A stretch of 64,000 nt of DNA, taken from assembly GCF_022605165.1 (NCBI RefSeq), contig NC_063070.1, positions 620,001 through 684,000 on the forward strand, given 5' to 3'. Position 1 is the first letter of the stretch, and every line of letters begins with the position of its first letter. This document shows, in pieces, positions 12,126 to 23,428 of the stretch. Under the pieces are notes generated by a model. It saw only the letters and a program-made list of their open reading frames with translations. It made no database searches and was not told the DNA's origin. This stretch comes from Purpureocillium takamizusanense (taxonomy: Eukaryota > Ascomycota > Sordariomycetes > Hypocreales > Ophiocordycipitaceae). Both the position numbers and the translations under genes were made by a program.

Positions 12126-15100
12126 GGCCGGCGTTGCTGACTTCGAGGGAGCTGGCGTCGCGAATGCCGTGGCGGCGCGGCTGCCCGGTGCCGTGGCCGC
12201 TTGTTGACTGGCGTCCGGGGATGATATTACGGGGAACGAGTGTCGGTTGGCGACCTCAGTGCCCTATTGTAAGAGGCCTGAAATTTGAGGTTATTGCGAA
12301 TGGAAGGGAAGAAAATGGCCGTGGCGTTGGCAGGCTCGCCGACGGGTTGTCAAAGGCCAGCGAGGCGGGTGCCGTTTGCGGTCGCAGGGGAGAGTTAGGC
12401 TGTTTTGTTGTTGTCGTCAGCGGAGGGGCGAGTGTGCGGGAGGGGCCCGGACGGGGATGCGAACTAACATTCGGGCATCAGAGGCGCGCTCCTGCGACGG
12501 GGACACAACCCAAGGTGAGGAGCAAACGAGAGAGGACAGTAACGATCGTGGAGGGAAGGAGAAGAAGAGCGGCGGTGTCGGGGGGGTGTTGGGGAAACTG
12601 AGAATACGAGCGTGAAGCAAGGTCAAGGCGAGCTGCTACCCACCCTGGTCTTAGAGCTTGGGCAGTCAGTTGGCGGTTTCATGGGTCATTCAGTTAGTTG
12701 TACGTGTGCGGGCGGGCGGCCGATTGCGTGCACTTTAGCAGGCGCAACTGCCACCGGACAGTGCTGGGACGGCAGGCTTAGGCGGGGCCGGGCGTCATCA
12801 CGGCACAAAGATGGCTCGGCAACAGTGGGGGACCTGCCCGAGCTACGAGGAAAGTACGGCATGGGTTCGCTTAGTGGAACAGGTTGCCAATCTTCACCAG
12901 CTGGAATTCCTGGTCGGGCGACGTCTTCAAACTCCCTGGAAGGCACGGAGAACTGCTGCTGGTGGGGGTGTGGGCACTGGACGATCAGTCGGCTTAGGTA
13001 CTGTGTACCATGTACGGTAGGCGTAGGCGCAGGCAAAGGCACTTACCAAGTGCCAAGGTATACCTACGGCATCTGTAGGGAGAGGTACCTACTAAGGTAG
13101 TACAGTACTACTAGGTAGGTAGCAATCGTGGTGTGAAGAGGCTGCTGCTGGACGGCTTCTACTAATCTTGATTGACCCGACACGATGACCGACGTTGACG
13201 GTGCACAAGCTACCAGCAGTGCCATCCCGGGCGAGCTACTAAGTGATGGTGGGCTGTCGGGCCGGTCCTGCTCCCTCATGAATCGTAATTAGTCCCTCAC
13301 CAAGCGCCGCTCGTCGCGCGGCGTTTCAATTCGAGAGGTGATATCTAGCGATTTCCGGTGAGCTGATGAGATACCTAATAGATTAGTACTCCACCGAGGT
13401 ACCTTATCAGTAACAAGATCGGTGCGGGCGCACAAGGTAAACGTGCATTGCCTGGAGGGTGACGATGGCGCCTGGGAACGTTGCGATTCTGCACCTGTCC
13501 GACCACGGCAGGCTCGGTTGCGGGCTGAGATTGATGCCACCTCAATCCCGTATTTCACACATAGTAGTAGGTACCTATCTAGGACAAGACCACCTCCGAA
13601 CATGACTCGCCTCGTCATCATGTCGAGCATCGTTGCAGGATATCGCGCTCGCGCACCACAGCGACTTGGGCGTCAGTCCGTCCGTCGGTCCATCCGTTCG
13701 TTCTAACGGCGGGCGCACGGCGTATTCGTCATGGAACGGCCCTGCCTTGCCCGCCTGCTTTCAATATTCGAGCCGCAGGCTGACCCCAGACGCAGGCACC
13801 GCCCCCGGCAACCGTGCTAGCGCTGGGCAGCTGGAACCTCCGAAACGGCGTTCCCGGGGTTGGAGCCGCTGCTAGCGTGGCAAGTTCCAAGGTGCAACAT
13901 GATCCATGCCCGCCCAGCCCGCAGCAGATCCTGGCAGCTGGCCCAGCGGTCGCTTGCGGGCAGCTACGGCGCAGCGGCTGGATCCATATATGACGTCGCC
14001 CGCGCGACTCTGTCTGTGGCAGAGGCGGTGGTGGTGCTCTCCAACCTCTCGTCGTCGGACTGAAGGTGGTGGGGGGGCCACTTCGTCGTGGCCCAGCAAA
14101 GGGGGCTTGGGGGGCTTCCCAGCTCCTTTGTCGGGTTGAGCGGGGCCCGCCTTTGGCGAAGAAAATGCATGTCGCAAACGGGTATCTGTTGCAGCTCAGA
14201 CAGACAATCCCATGCATGCATCGAGATGATGCTTATTAGTTAATTACCTGCTTGATCCCGCCCTCCGTTCAAATAGTCCTCTCCAATGGACGCTGGGGTT
14301 CCCCCTCGCTGGCCCTTCGGCCTCGTCGCAATCCGACGGCTTCCTAAATCACACGTTTGGACTCGTCAGTGGGCTCGTCGCCGCGGCTCATTCACCGGTC
14401 AGTGGTGGGTGGTGAGGGCCACGAGATGTGCACAGTTCGCCAGGGAGCGGACATTTGCGCCTGTCACCCGGGCATCAACCGCCCACTAAATTCCAGCAGA
14501 GGCCGTGGGGAGGTGCTGATTGACCAGAATGTAGGTACGTACATACGAAGTACAGTACGTCTAGGGACGGACGGCGACATCAAGGACACCCACCCTCCTC
14601 ACGCACCGCTGCGCAGACACGGGCATGCAACCAGGTGACGTTTGCAGCCTGAGCGCGCCAGACCAGACCAGGACCTGACGGGCTGTGCGGTGCACCGCGC
14701 TCGATTGCTTCCTCGTGCACATGCAATTGCAGCACTGGCCAGGTCACGTTGTCGTCGTCGTCACCGTTGTCGCCCCCTCGGGAACCAGCGTGCTATTTTC
14801 GCTCCCAATGTGTAATCCGGCGGTGCCAACCCTCGTGTAGGCACATGATGGACATCAAAGCGAGTTGCTGAGTGGCGGATGATAGGCGGTGGTTGGTGTT
14901 GGCCTGCTTCCACAGACAGCACTGCCGCCGCCCAACGACGCTTCGCCGTTCCGCTGATGGTGCGCGTCGTTTCTGCTTACGGCTACCAAAGGGCTACTTC
15001 GTATGTACGAATCATCTTACCACAGGTGCCAGTACAGTACTGCGTCTACATGGCGATGCTTGATTGACTGACGTTTCGTGCCCTCTCCCGTTACGAGCGG

Positions 15101-18091
15101 TGGGTCAGCAGACACAGACGGGCGCACCTTGTGCAGGATCGCCTCCATGGCCTCCACCACTGGGCCTTCCGGCCGTCCAACCTGCCGCCGCATGCAGCAA
15201 CACGAAGGTCCATCTGCCGCGTTGCCGCCCATCGTTGGCGCCACTCAATCTCGGGTCGGGTGCGGAGTTGCAACTCCTCAAAACCGCTCGCCATCTCTCA
15301 CATTCCCGCGCCAGAGTGCAGTGCTTCATTCAGTCTTGCTCGGCTTTTACTTTGGTGGCATAGTGACTTTAAACAAAGAGGCCAGCGATCAATCCATTGG
15401 AGCTCACCATTGACTTATGCGTACGTGGTTCACAGACGGACCCTAGATCGGCATCGGCAAACCAACCAACGCTGCTGGCCGAGAAGCATTGTCGTGGGTC
15501 GTGTGTCTGCGCGGGAATCGGGTGAGGAATGGAGACACCAAATTGGCCATTCTCCACGACTCAAGGAATCGAACCGTCACTAGGCTTTCCCGATCTCGAT
15601 CGCCATTCTTTCGTGCCGGCCGGATAATATGCACCTGTGCCCCGTATCTCACGCCATCGTCCCTACAACGGACCAGCACTACACCCACTCTCCGTAACCT
15701 CCCTGTTGGGTTCCCTGGGCAAAGTGGAGGATTCTAGGAGCTTTGTGCCGCTGCCTGCGGCGACGTCCGTCCTGCCAGGCACCGTCAAAGTCTGTAGCCA
15801 CAGTCCAACCAGTCCAGGCTGAGTGCGACTTGCTACCTCCCTTTGTCGATGCATCCTCCGTAGCCCTCTTGAAATGCCAAGATGCTTTGATGCGGGGGAG
15901 GTTAGCTGATGCCCCAGGCTCATAGGCGCCACGGGGCGGACGGAACCTCGGGAGCCACACAGGACAGCTCAAAGCCTTCCGGCCCATAGGTACGGGCTCC
16001 CGCGACAGTCCTGTGGTTCTCCTGGAGTCCCATCGGAGGCTCAATAGATCGGCCGCCTTGGCGTTCGTGGAGGCGGGTGGGATGGATATTGAACCCATAA
16101 CCCAATTCCCTATGCCCGGTGCCCTTCATTGGACTTGCAAGGCTTCTGGCATGACTACGGACCGGGGGTAGAGGCGAGGTGGCGGATATATTGAACTTAC
16201 AAGCATCGGCGGTACCCTGGATCTAACCGGACTGAGTCGTACATTTAACTCGCCATTAATTGCGCCGGCGCTCGAATCGCTTTATAAGAAGCGTAACGCA
16301 CTCCATTGCCTGCTCAACTCTCTTGATTCGCCATGCTTTCGATGGCCTTGCTTTTGAACCCTGCTCTGCGGAAGAACGCAGGGGGGGCAACGCCTTGGGA
16401 GGATTCGAGAAGCACACGCGCGCTTCGACTGCAACGCCATCTGGCCAAGTTGCCCAAGCTGTGCGTTGCCCTTACCAGGCCGGCTGGTGCGCTCGGACCG
16501 ACTTTATGCCATCAGGGATAGCTGCTCCTGCCTCTCGTTCCCACATGACCGTGACGTAGATGGTGTTTGACGAAGCTCCTTATTCCTGATTCATACCAAC
16601 CCTGCCTAGTGAGAGCACTTGATTTGTCCAGCCGACGCGCAGGATGCAGGTCCAGCGCCGCCACGACTCTCCAGCTGGGGCACAGGCAGGGCTGAAATCC
16701 GGGGGGCGCCAGAACACCATGTCATCTGGGGGACGAGGCTTATTACGCTGTTCCCTCGGGGGCCCAGAGAAGCACGCAATATTGTCAGCACTATGCAGCC
16801 TACCTGGGCACCTCGAAAGCTCCAAAGAAGCCTGCCCGATTCACTCGCCCTTTTCGTGCTTGGATGCTTGGGACAGGTCGTGTGGATCTCTACGGTTGCC
16901 GTTCCGTTGCCCTGCGAGTTCCCATCGACCCGTGCGTGGTGCAATGGTACATACCATGGGCGAATGCCGAGGAATGCGGCGAGTCTCCCTGCCGACCCCC
17001 TCAAAGGCTATTCTGCGACCCGATATCTCTCTGCAATGCCTTCCGTCCCTGGCCGACCGACGCCTAGCCCAAGTTAGGCGGATAGATACTACTGCGAGAT
17101 CAAATCATCGTGAGGCCTGGGTCCCCTGCGCGGCACGACCAGTGCGGCCGAGGCTGGCTGATGGGAGCGCCTTTCGTGCAGCGGACAGGGACGAACGTGG
17201 GAGAGCGTTCGGGGTCCCACAGACCTCGTCGTCCTCTAAAGTTCCGCCGGCTGCCCCCCAATGGCTCGCCCGCCTGCCTGGGAACCGCGGCGGCGGCGCT
17301 CGAGTAGGTAATTTTTCAACCTCGTCCTGCCTTTACTTGCCTGAACCTCGTCGGCGGAGGAGCCCACCTCATCCATTGCCTATCCTGCCACTGGCTACCT
17401 GCCTTTACCTGACTTACTAACCCACTGGCCTCCGCCAGCCAGCCTGCCCTCGGACCAAGCGAGAGCATCTGCTCCATATCGGCGAAGCTATCTGCAGGCT
17501 TGCAGCCAAACAGTGCGCCTCATCAACAGGGAAACAGATCAAGGCATAATTGGCCATTAGCACAGCACCCGAGGTCATGCGTGTGCATGCTCACACCGTC
17601 CAGTAACTTAGTAGCAGAGGCTGGAGTGCCCGTCCACTGGCCTGGCTTCCATCCAACCTAATTCACGGGCCAAGCGCCTGCAGCTTCAGCGACTGTAACG
17701 CACTGCGCGGCTGGCTGTCCCTTCCCGCCAGCAGCTTACACCTCGTTTTTGGCTGTAGCCGCCGGGCTGGGCTGGCTTTTTTTTTCTCCCGGCCCCTGGC
17801 TCCATCCACTAGACCCGTCTCACCCACCCGTCTAACTGCCTGTGGCAGCCATCACTGGGTCAGCTCTGCACGGGCTCGCTGTGCACCACACCTCGCCGGG
17901 CTGCTCCTCCCACTCATCCCTCCCTTGCCATCCCTCGCAGTTCTCGCTGGCCTCCACATCCAGCAAGTTCTCTTCCCTCCACAACGACAGCATCAACGAC
18001 AGCTGTGATCGATCTGGGAAGCAACCCCAACCGTTGCATGAGTTGCCGTCGTACTGTTCCCACTTCCAATTTCTCCCCTCTCCCAGCAGCC
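12126..18091. other. Six-kilobase gene-poor spacer
   Basis: No frame longer than about 165 codons and none with recognisable similarity. Clusters of TACCTACTA/GTACTACT-type motifs occur at 13003-13122, about 13370-13410, 13562-13580, 14531-14563 and 15000-15042. These include the small palindromes GTAGTA-CAG-TACTAC (13097-13111) and CAGTAC-A-GTACTG (15030-15042). The 15.4-17.3 kb part has a different texture, with several open frames on both strands, but I recognise nothing in it. The last 300 bp are pyrimidine-rich and probably the leader of the Whi5-like gene. Confidence 0.55.
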
Positions 18092-19249
18092 ATGTCTTCA
18101 CCGTGGAAGAAGCAGCCGGAGGAGGTGGTAGACTGCGTGCTCAAGCGTGCAGAGGTCAGCAAGGTGCGTCAAGGGATGCTGCAAAGGCCATCATGTTCAC
18201 TCTGCCTGTGGCCTTTGGCTCTGAGTGCCCGCTAGGACTTTGGAAGCTTACCCTCTTCTTTGCAGATTGCCCGTCGACTGCAAAATCGCCTCGCACTGGC
18301 CCAGTTCAAGACAAAGCATGGCTGGGAAGACCTCACGCTCGACTCGATCGAGCCGAAGCTAGAGGAGGAAATGAGACGGAAGCGCCTGTGTGACGGCGAC
18401 ATCCTCTCCGACTCCTCATCGAGCGCATCCGATCTCCCATATCCCACGAGAACACTCATGAGCTCGCCGCTCAAGGCGCCGCTCTTTTCCGATGCCGTTG
18501 GCTCGAGCAACGGGAGCACCGGCCACCGCAAGCGCACCTACTTTGCGTCGTTCGAGCACAACACGTCTAGCCCTAGCAAACGATATCGTGCATCGCCGAC
18601 GGCGCACAAGTCTTTCTCTGGCCACGCCACTTGGAAGGACAACCATCAGCTAGCCCAGTCCTCGCCCATCAAGCCGCGCAGGCTCCCGCACTTCACCACA
18701 TCTGCCGGCCCCGACGTGTCCTTTTTCCAACAACGCCGCATGACCGATGCACTACGATCGCCCAACTTTGCCGTACCATCCGACGATGACGATGATCTTC
18801 CTGCACACTCGTTCAGTGTCAATAACCTCCGGTCCTCGCCCCCTCGCACACCGCCGATGCAGCCTCGGAGCGTTGCGAGCAAACGCAGCAAGGACCACCT
18901 GGATGGCGGAAATCAGGGCAAGACGGGCGAGGAAGGTGCTGACCTTTTGCTGTATCTGGCCGCGTCGCCGTCCCCGGCGGTCAAGACAAACAGGGGACGC
19001 ATGGAGGGCCTCTCCACGCCGCCCCCAAAGACCAGCAAGCTGGATCTCCCCTCGTCCATGATGACCACCCCAGGCGGAGGCAACTTGTTCCCCAACACAC
19101 CCGGACAGGGTTTCGACTTTGCCGACTTTGTCAATATCTCGCCGAGTCCAGCACAGAAGCAATGGAGAACCCCAGGACGTGCCATCGCTCGCACCCCGCT
19201 CAGTGTTGCAAGAAGACGCCTGACATTCGAGGATCAACCGCTGCCATGA
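18092..19249 (+). CDS. Whi5/Nrm1-type G1/S transcriptional repressor
   Basis: Two exons, 18092-18163 and 18266-19249, giving 351 aa. The short first exon encodes MSSPWKKQPEEVVDCVLKRA, then EVSK, and joins in frame to IARRLQNRLALAQFKTKHGW. This is the short Whi5-family helical motif, followed by LTLDSIEPKLEEEMRR. The middle is disordered and carries many SP/TP dipeptides (for example SSPLKAPLFS, SSPPRTPPM, LSTPPPKT), which suit CDK phosphorylation. Near the C-terminus FDFADFVNISPSP resembles the G1/S transcription-factor-binding motif of Whi5 and Nrm1. In yeasts these proteins bind SBF or MBF and hold G1/S genes off until phosphorylated. The family call rests on the helical motif plus the C-terminal motif. 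The exact yeast counterpart (Whi5 or Nrm1) cannot be assigned. Confidence 0.82.
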
Positions 19250-21115
19250 TGTCGTCACAGCGCAGTAAAGCCATACCACATTATCACTCCACCTCAGCAC
19301 CACCAGCGGCGCTACATTTCCTATGTACATGATACCACGACCGCACATACTGCACCACGCATCCGCTGCACTATTCTCTTATTTCGACATGCTCAAGCTG
19401 TGGGTAGGATATCGGGGCATTGGGATCCTACGAGAGCGGTGACACGGATTGGCCGTATCACTCAAGTATGATGCGCACAATATCTGTTTTTGATTATCAC
19501 AAGGTTATACTGTTGTACGATGAGCAGTTGGAGAGCCATGGAATCAGGCGCTGGCAATGGGTGGAATTCTAGCGCGCGATGAGAATGCTGCGCGGGGACC
19601 AAAGACGGCATTGTTCGGGGACACCGAGGTGGCTGGAAAGGAAGGACGGGGGGAGGATAGCGGAGACTAGCTAGGAAAGGATCCTTTAGCAACCGAATTC
19701 ATGTTGAGTCACGTTGATACTTTTCTCATCTCCATGCCGATATGAAGCTAGCCAATTCACCGCAATGGTCCAACTGCCTTGTCAACACGGGTTTTTTCTT
19801 CACTGTTTGTCAAGTGCGGATCGTGGCGCCACTAAAGTGATGAGATCAGACAGGGTTGGTTGGCAGTGTCTTTTTTTTTTGGTGGCTTGCGAGGATGGAT
19901 GCGCCGGCGGACGCGTTGAGTGCCCTTCCCATTTACGCGTCTCTGGCGGGGTGACGCGTGCTAGTCGCGTTCCAGTCCGGGCTGCCGCAACAACGGCCAA
20001 TCAGCAGCGGCACCAGACCCACTCCTTTGGCCTCCGGAGTGGGGGGGGGGCGGCTTCTCAGCTTGCATGAGGCGGTACGTACGGTCGGACCGCTCTGTCC
20101 TCCGGTCGCAGCAGTACGTATCAAAGCACGTTGTCCATGCCGCCGCGCCTGTAGTAGAGGTAGAGCCCGTACGTACGAAGTACTGTATGTATGTATGCAC
20201 ATGATGTCATTTCGGGCTTTAACGGGGGGGGAGGGGAAGAGGGGGGAGCGACACGCGGGAAGTCGTTGCGCGTGGTCAGTCGTAGTACATAGCACCTCGA
20301 AGTCCTAAGGTAATCAATTGGGATCAATGCAGCGCAGCACGGCACAGCACGGCGCGGCGCAGCATAGAACGTCCTTTTTTTTTGTCTGTCTGTCTTCGAG
20401 GACAGTTATAAGCTGGTCGGCCTGTGCGTTCCGCCCCATCATGCCCAGTTCTACGAAGTATCTTAGTAACTTAGAACTAGTCTTCGAGCACTTCTAGAAC
20501 GTACAGCGCACGAGTTACGTAGCGGATACGTACAGAGATGTACACAGCTAGAATTTGCGTAGCTATAAATAACCCTTGCGTCGCATAGTGGTCACTGGCT
20601 GGATGCGTCCTTCTACCCTGCGACAACGAATTCTGCTGCAGCAACATGTTCATTGCCGGTCCGAGTACGCTCAAAACCAGAACATCCAGCAAAGTTTTGT
20701 GCCATATAAAGTATTCAATTGGGAGCCGGGTTCGTTAGGTTTTCCCCATGTGTCTATGTATGAAATTTGGGGGGGAAATGACATCCAGTGCTGCACGAGC
20801 CCCGCCTCTTCGTGCACACATCTATTTTGCATCCATCGTTCTGGGTGTCGCTCATCTCTTCCCTTCTTGCAGTCGTGCCAGCGCCCGCATAAATGTCCCC
20901 CCCCATGCCGTACATGACCACCACCTGTAGCCTCATGATATACCCTTTCCTCCGTATGTACGGTGTTTCATACCCCTCAGCGGAAGCATAGCTCTTCCAG
21001 CCACTTGCTTGCATTTGCAGAGAGCCCGTTCGGCTCGTCCAGCTACGTCACCTGTCCTGTTGTTCGCCACCTTCGACACCTGTCGGTCCGCGCAGCGAGG
21101 CTTTCGGTCGGATAT
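19250..21115. other. Convergent spacer after the Whi5-like gene
   Basis: No supported gene. It contains an imperfect AGCACGGC-type run near 20335-20362 and TACGTACGAAGTACTGTATG at about 20169-20188. Another ACGAAGTATC copy lies near 20453. T and G homopolymers occur at 19871-19880 and 20041-20050. Poly(A) sites for both flanking genes are expected but not identified. Confidence 0.5.
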
Positions 21116-22786
21116 TCAGGCACTGGCCATTGTTACATCCTGCTCTGTGGTTTCCTGTCTCATCTGGTATGACATGACTGCCCATACCAACTGCATTGCC
21201 GCTACCCTTTGGTCCGTGTCGAATAAGTCGTACCAAGCGCTCCTCCACGCCTGGACCTTTCCCCAGCTCCGTTTTGACGCGTCCAGCTCGGGCGAGCCGT
21301 CCAGGACTTCGAGCAGCCTAAGCGGCACCCGGACACGCAGGATGGAAATGTGATGGAAGAGAGAGCTAATCACGAATATGTCATCGTAGTCAGTTCCGTG
21401 AGCTTTGCCAATTGCTTCGTACTTGGCTTTGCGGTCCCACGCGGATGACGGTGGTCGCACCATGCGGTAGTTGTCGTAGATGGACATGTTCTTGCGTGGT
21501 CTCTTGCTGAGTGGCGCCGAGGTGCCGTCGCCATCATTTGGGCGGGCGTCCTTGTCTCCTTGAACCGCATCTTTGTCGACTTCACGGCCGATGGGGCCGC
21601 CGGAACCCCCACCCCAACGTGGTTTCGAAGTCCACCATTGGCCCTGCCCGAAACGCTCCTCTGTCCGGCCCTCGCGTGCCCGGTGCTGCGCCGCGATGAG
21701 CGCCGCCGTGATTTCTCGGGCGAGGTCCAGCGACTGGGCCGTCTCGACGTCCGGTATGGTAAAGTTGACTGTTGGCCGAATGCTCACGGCTGCCACGGGG
21801 CCGTAAACTATGCCAGCGCGTGCGGATTCGCGGGTCCTTGGGCTCTGGAAGACGAAATGGCAGTGGCACGGTGTGTATGACTTTCGCGTCTGGGGTCCTG
21901 GGGATGAGTTGAGATGGAGGCGAGGCTCAACTCGAGACATGGAGACGTTGCAGCCAAAGTCGTAGGCAACCAATTTGATGAATGCCGTGATGAGAGTCTG
22001 ACGAAACTCGGGCGGCATGGACTGACCGGACGATGTGCGAGTAACAGCAGGCGTTTCAGCTTCATTGGAACCATCAGCCGGCGACTCGTGAGCCACGTTG
22101 GCGGCCGCTGCCTCAGCGGCTGACATCTCTGGTGACGGAGGGAGGTCAGGAGGGCTCGTTGGGTCATCCCAATACACCGTCAACAGCTCGAGACAGCGGA
22201 AGAACTCATATGCATTCCCCAAACGGGCCTGTTGTCTTCCCTTTGGCGGCGAGATCCGCCTCACAGTCCGAAATGCATCCGTGTTGCTGTTGGAGAGCTC
22301 TTTCTTGCGTTCCAGATAGACTTGGCAGCCGGGGGATTGAGTTCCCATTCTTAATGGCCACCGGCTGGCTTGGTTCTCTTCACGAGACTCATCTGCAGTG
22401 AGCGTGTCCCATCGACGAAAGTCGGGGACGAAGGAAGAATCGGGGACTATGTCCTGGACTGGAGCATCTGGCTTCAGATCGAGTCCAATTGCGGAGAAGC
22501 CGACGGGGCCCAAGACGGCTGTGGATCGACCAGTCTGCTTGAGCAAATTGGGGAGAGCCAAGGAAGGGTCCAGCGGCTGATCATCCTGGGCGAAAGGTTG
22601 ATAGCGCGGGATGTTGATCGGGGTGGGTGGTGGTATGTCTTTCGGATCAACCTTGTTGGCCTGGGGTGGCAGGTTGGCTGCCGGACGCGGCTGATTAGCG
22701 GAGCGGTCAAGGGAGAGCAGCAGCCGAAATGGCAATACACAAGGACTCAAGAGTAGGTGACTGGGCGGCGTGGAGAACAGAAACAT
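21116..22786 (-). CDS. Hypothetical protein, conserved-looking, function unknown
   Basis: A single long frame of 556 aa. I do not recognise a domain. Two blocks look like folded sequence: residues about 180-330 (RQQARLGNAYEFFRCLELLT; PEFRQTLITAFIKLVAYDFG; SYTPCHCHFVFQSPR; VAAVSIRPTVNFTIPDVETA) and the C-terminal 110 residues (YDDIFVISSLFHHISILRVR to AMQLVWAVMSYQM). They are separated by a Gly/Asp-rich linker. A basic KRPRKN patch could be a nuclear signal. The first 32 residues are hydrophobic and could be mistaken for a signal peptide. They may instead be the 3' part of an intron, since GCTAATCAG near 22691 resembles an acceptor, so the true start may lie in an upstream exon. The 5' end is therefore uncertain. 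Confidence 0.62.
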   Translation of the reverse strand: MFLFSTPPSHLLLSPCVLPFRLLLSLDRSANQPRPAANLPPQANKVDPKDIPPPTPINIPRYQPFAQDDQPLDPSLALPNLLKQTGRSTAVLGPVGFSAIGLDLKPDAPVQDIVPDSSFVPDFRRWDTLTADESREENQASRWPLRMGTQSPGCQVYLERKKELSNSNTDAFRTVRRISPPKGRQQARLGNAYEFFRCLELLTVYWDDPTSPPDLPPSPEMSAAEAAAANVAHESPADGSNEAETPAVTRTSSGQSMPPEFRQTLITAFIKLVAYDFGCNVSMSRVEPRLHLNSSPGPQTRKSYTPCHCHFVFQSPRTRESARAGIVYGPVAAVSIRPTVNFTIPDVETAQSLDLAREITAALIAAQHRAREGRTEERFGQGQWWTSKPRWGGGSGGPIGREVDKDAVQGDKDARPNDGDGTSAPLSKRPRKNMSIYDNYRMVRPPSSAWDRKAKYEAIGKAHGTDYDDIFVISSLFHHISILRVRVPLRLLEVLDGSPELDASKRSWGKVQAWRSAWYDLFDTDQRVAAMQLVWAVMSYQMRQETTEQDVTMASA

Positions 22787-23393
22787 CCAGTGACGGAAGT
22801 TGGCAAGGAACCAGGCAAGTGAGACATGGTAAGGGGTCTAGCATATACAGGAAAGGAAACGGATGAGGCTTATGAGTTTGATGTAGCGGTCGGTACTTTG
22901 TACAAGAGGAAAAAGCTTCGCATAGACATACCCAAGGTGGGGAAAGACCCAAACATGACGGACTAAGGGCGAGGTAGGGTAGGTAGGTGAGGAGAGGAGG
23001 GGAGAGGAGAGCAGCAAGAGGCACGTGCTCTACTATGCGAGGGCGAAGAAGACACAGAGTGAGTAGCCCTGTCGATCAGCGAGGCAACGAGTTCGGGGAC
23101 CTGGGAGGGCGATGGCAGCATCAGTGTGCTTTCGACGAGGACGAAGATACAGCCGAGACAAGGCAGCACGAGCAGCCAAGCCTACGGATTTCACTCCAGC
23201 TCTGGAAGGCGAAGGCGTGGCGGCGGATCCTGAACGCAGGGCCGATGTTGGGGAACCAGAGGTGAAGGCCTCGAAGGCGGTCAGTCAACACAGCCGTCAA
23301 TGGCTCCGTGTGACCGACGTCGACGGACTTGTTGATAGACGTGGACCGGCGCGCCGAGCAGCCGGGAGCGGGGGTTGCGGGCGGAGCTCCGAC

Positions 23394-23428
23394 GGCAGGG
23401 CAGGGCAGGGCAGGGCAGGGCAGGGCAG
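23394..23428. repeat. GGCAG minisatellite, seven units
   Basis: Seven uninterrupted 5-bp GGCAG units, followed by a degenerate unit. Confidence 0.9.

Noticed and set aside
15565..15575. GGAATCGAACC, a T-loop sequence on the minus strand
   Set aside because: No acceptor stem pairs with it and the T stem is poor.
16333..16521. 62-codon frame after a TATA-like element
   Set aside because: Too short and without a convincing signal peptide or Cys pattern; kept only as a possibility in the gene-poor spacer.
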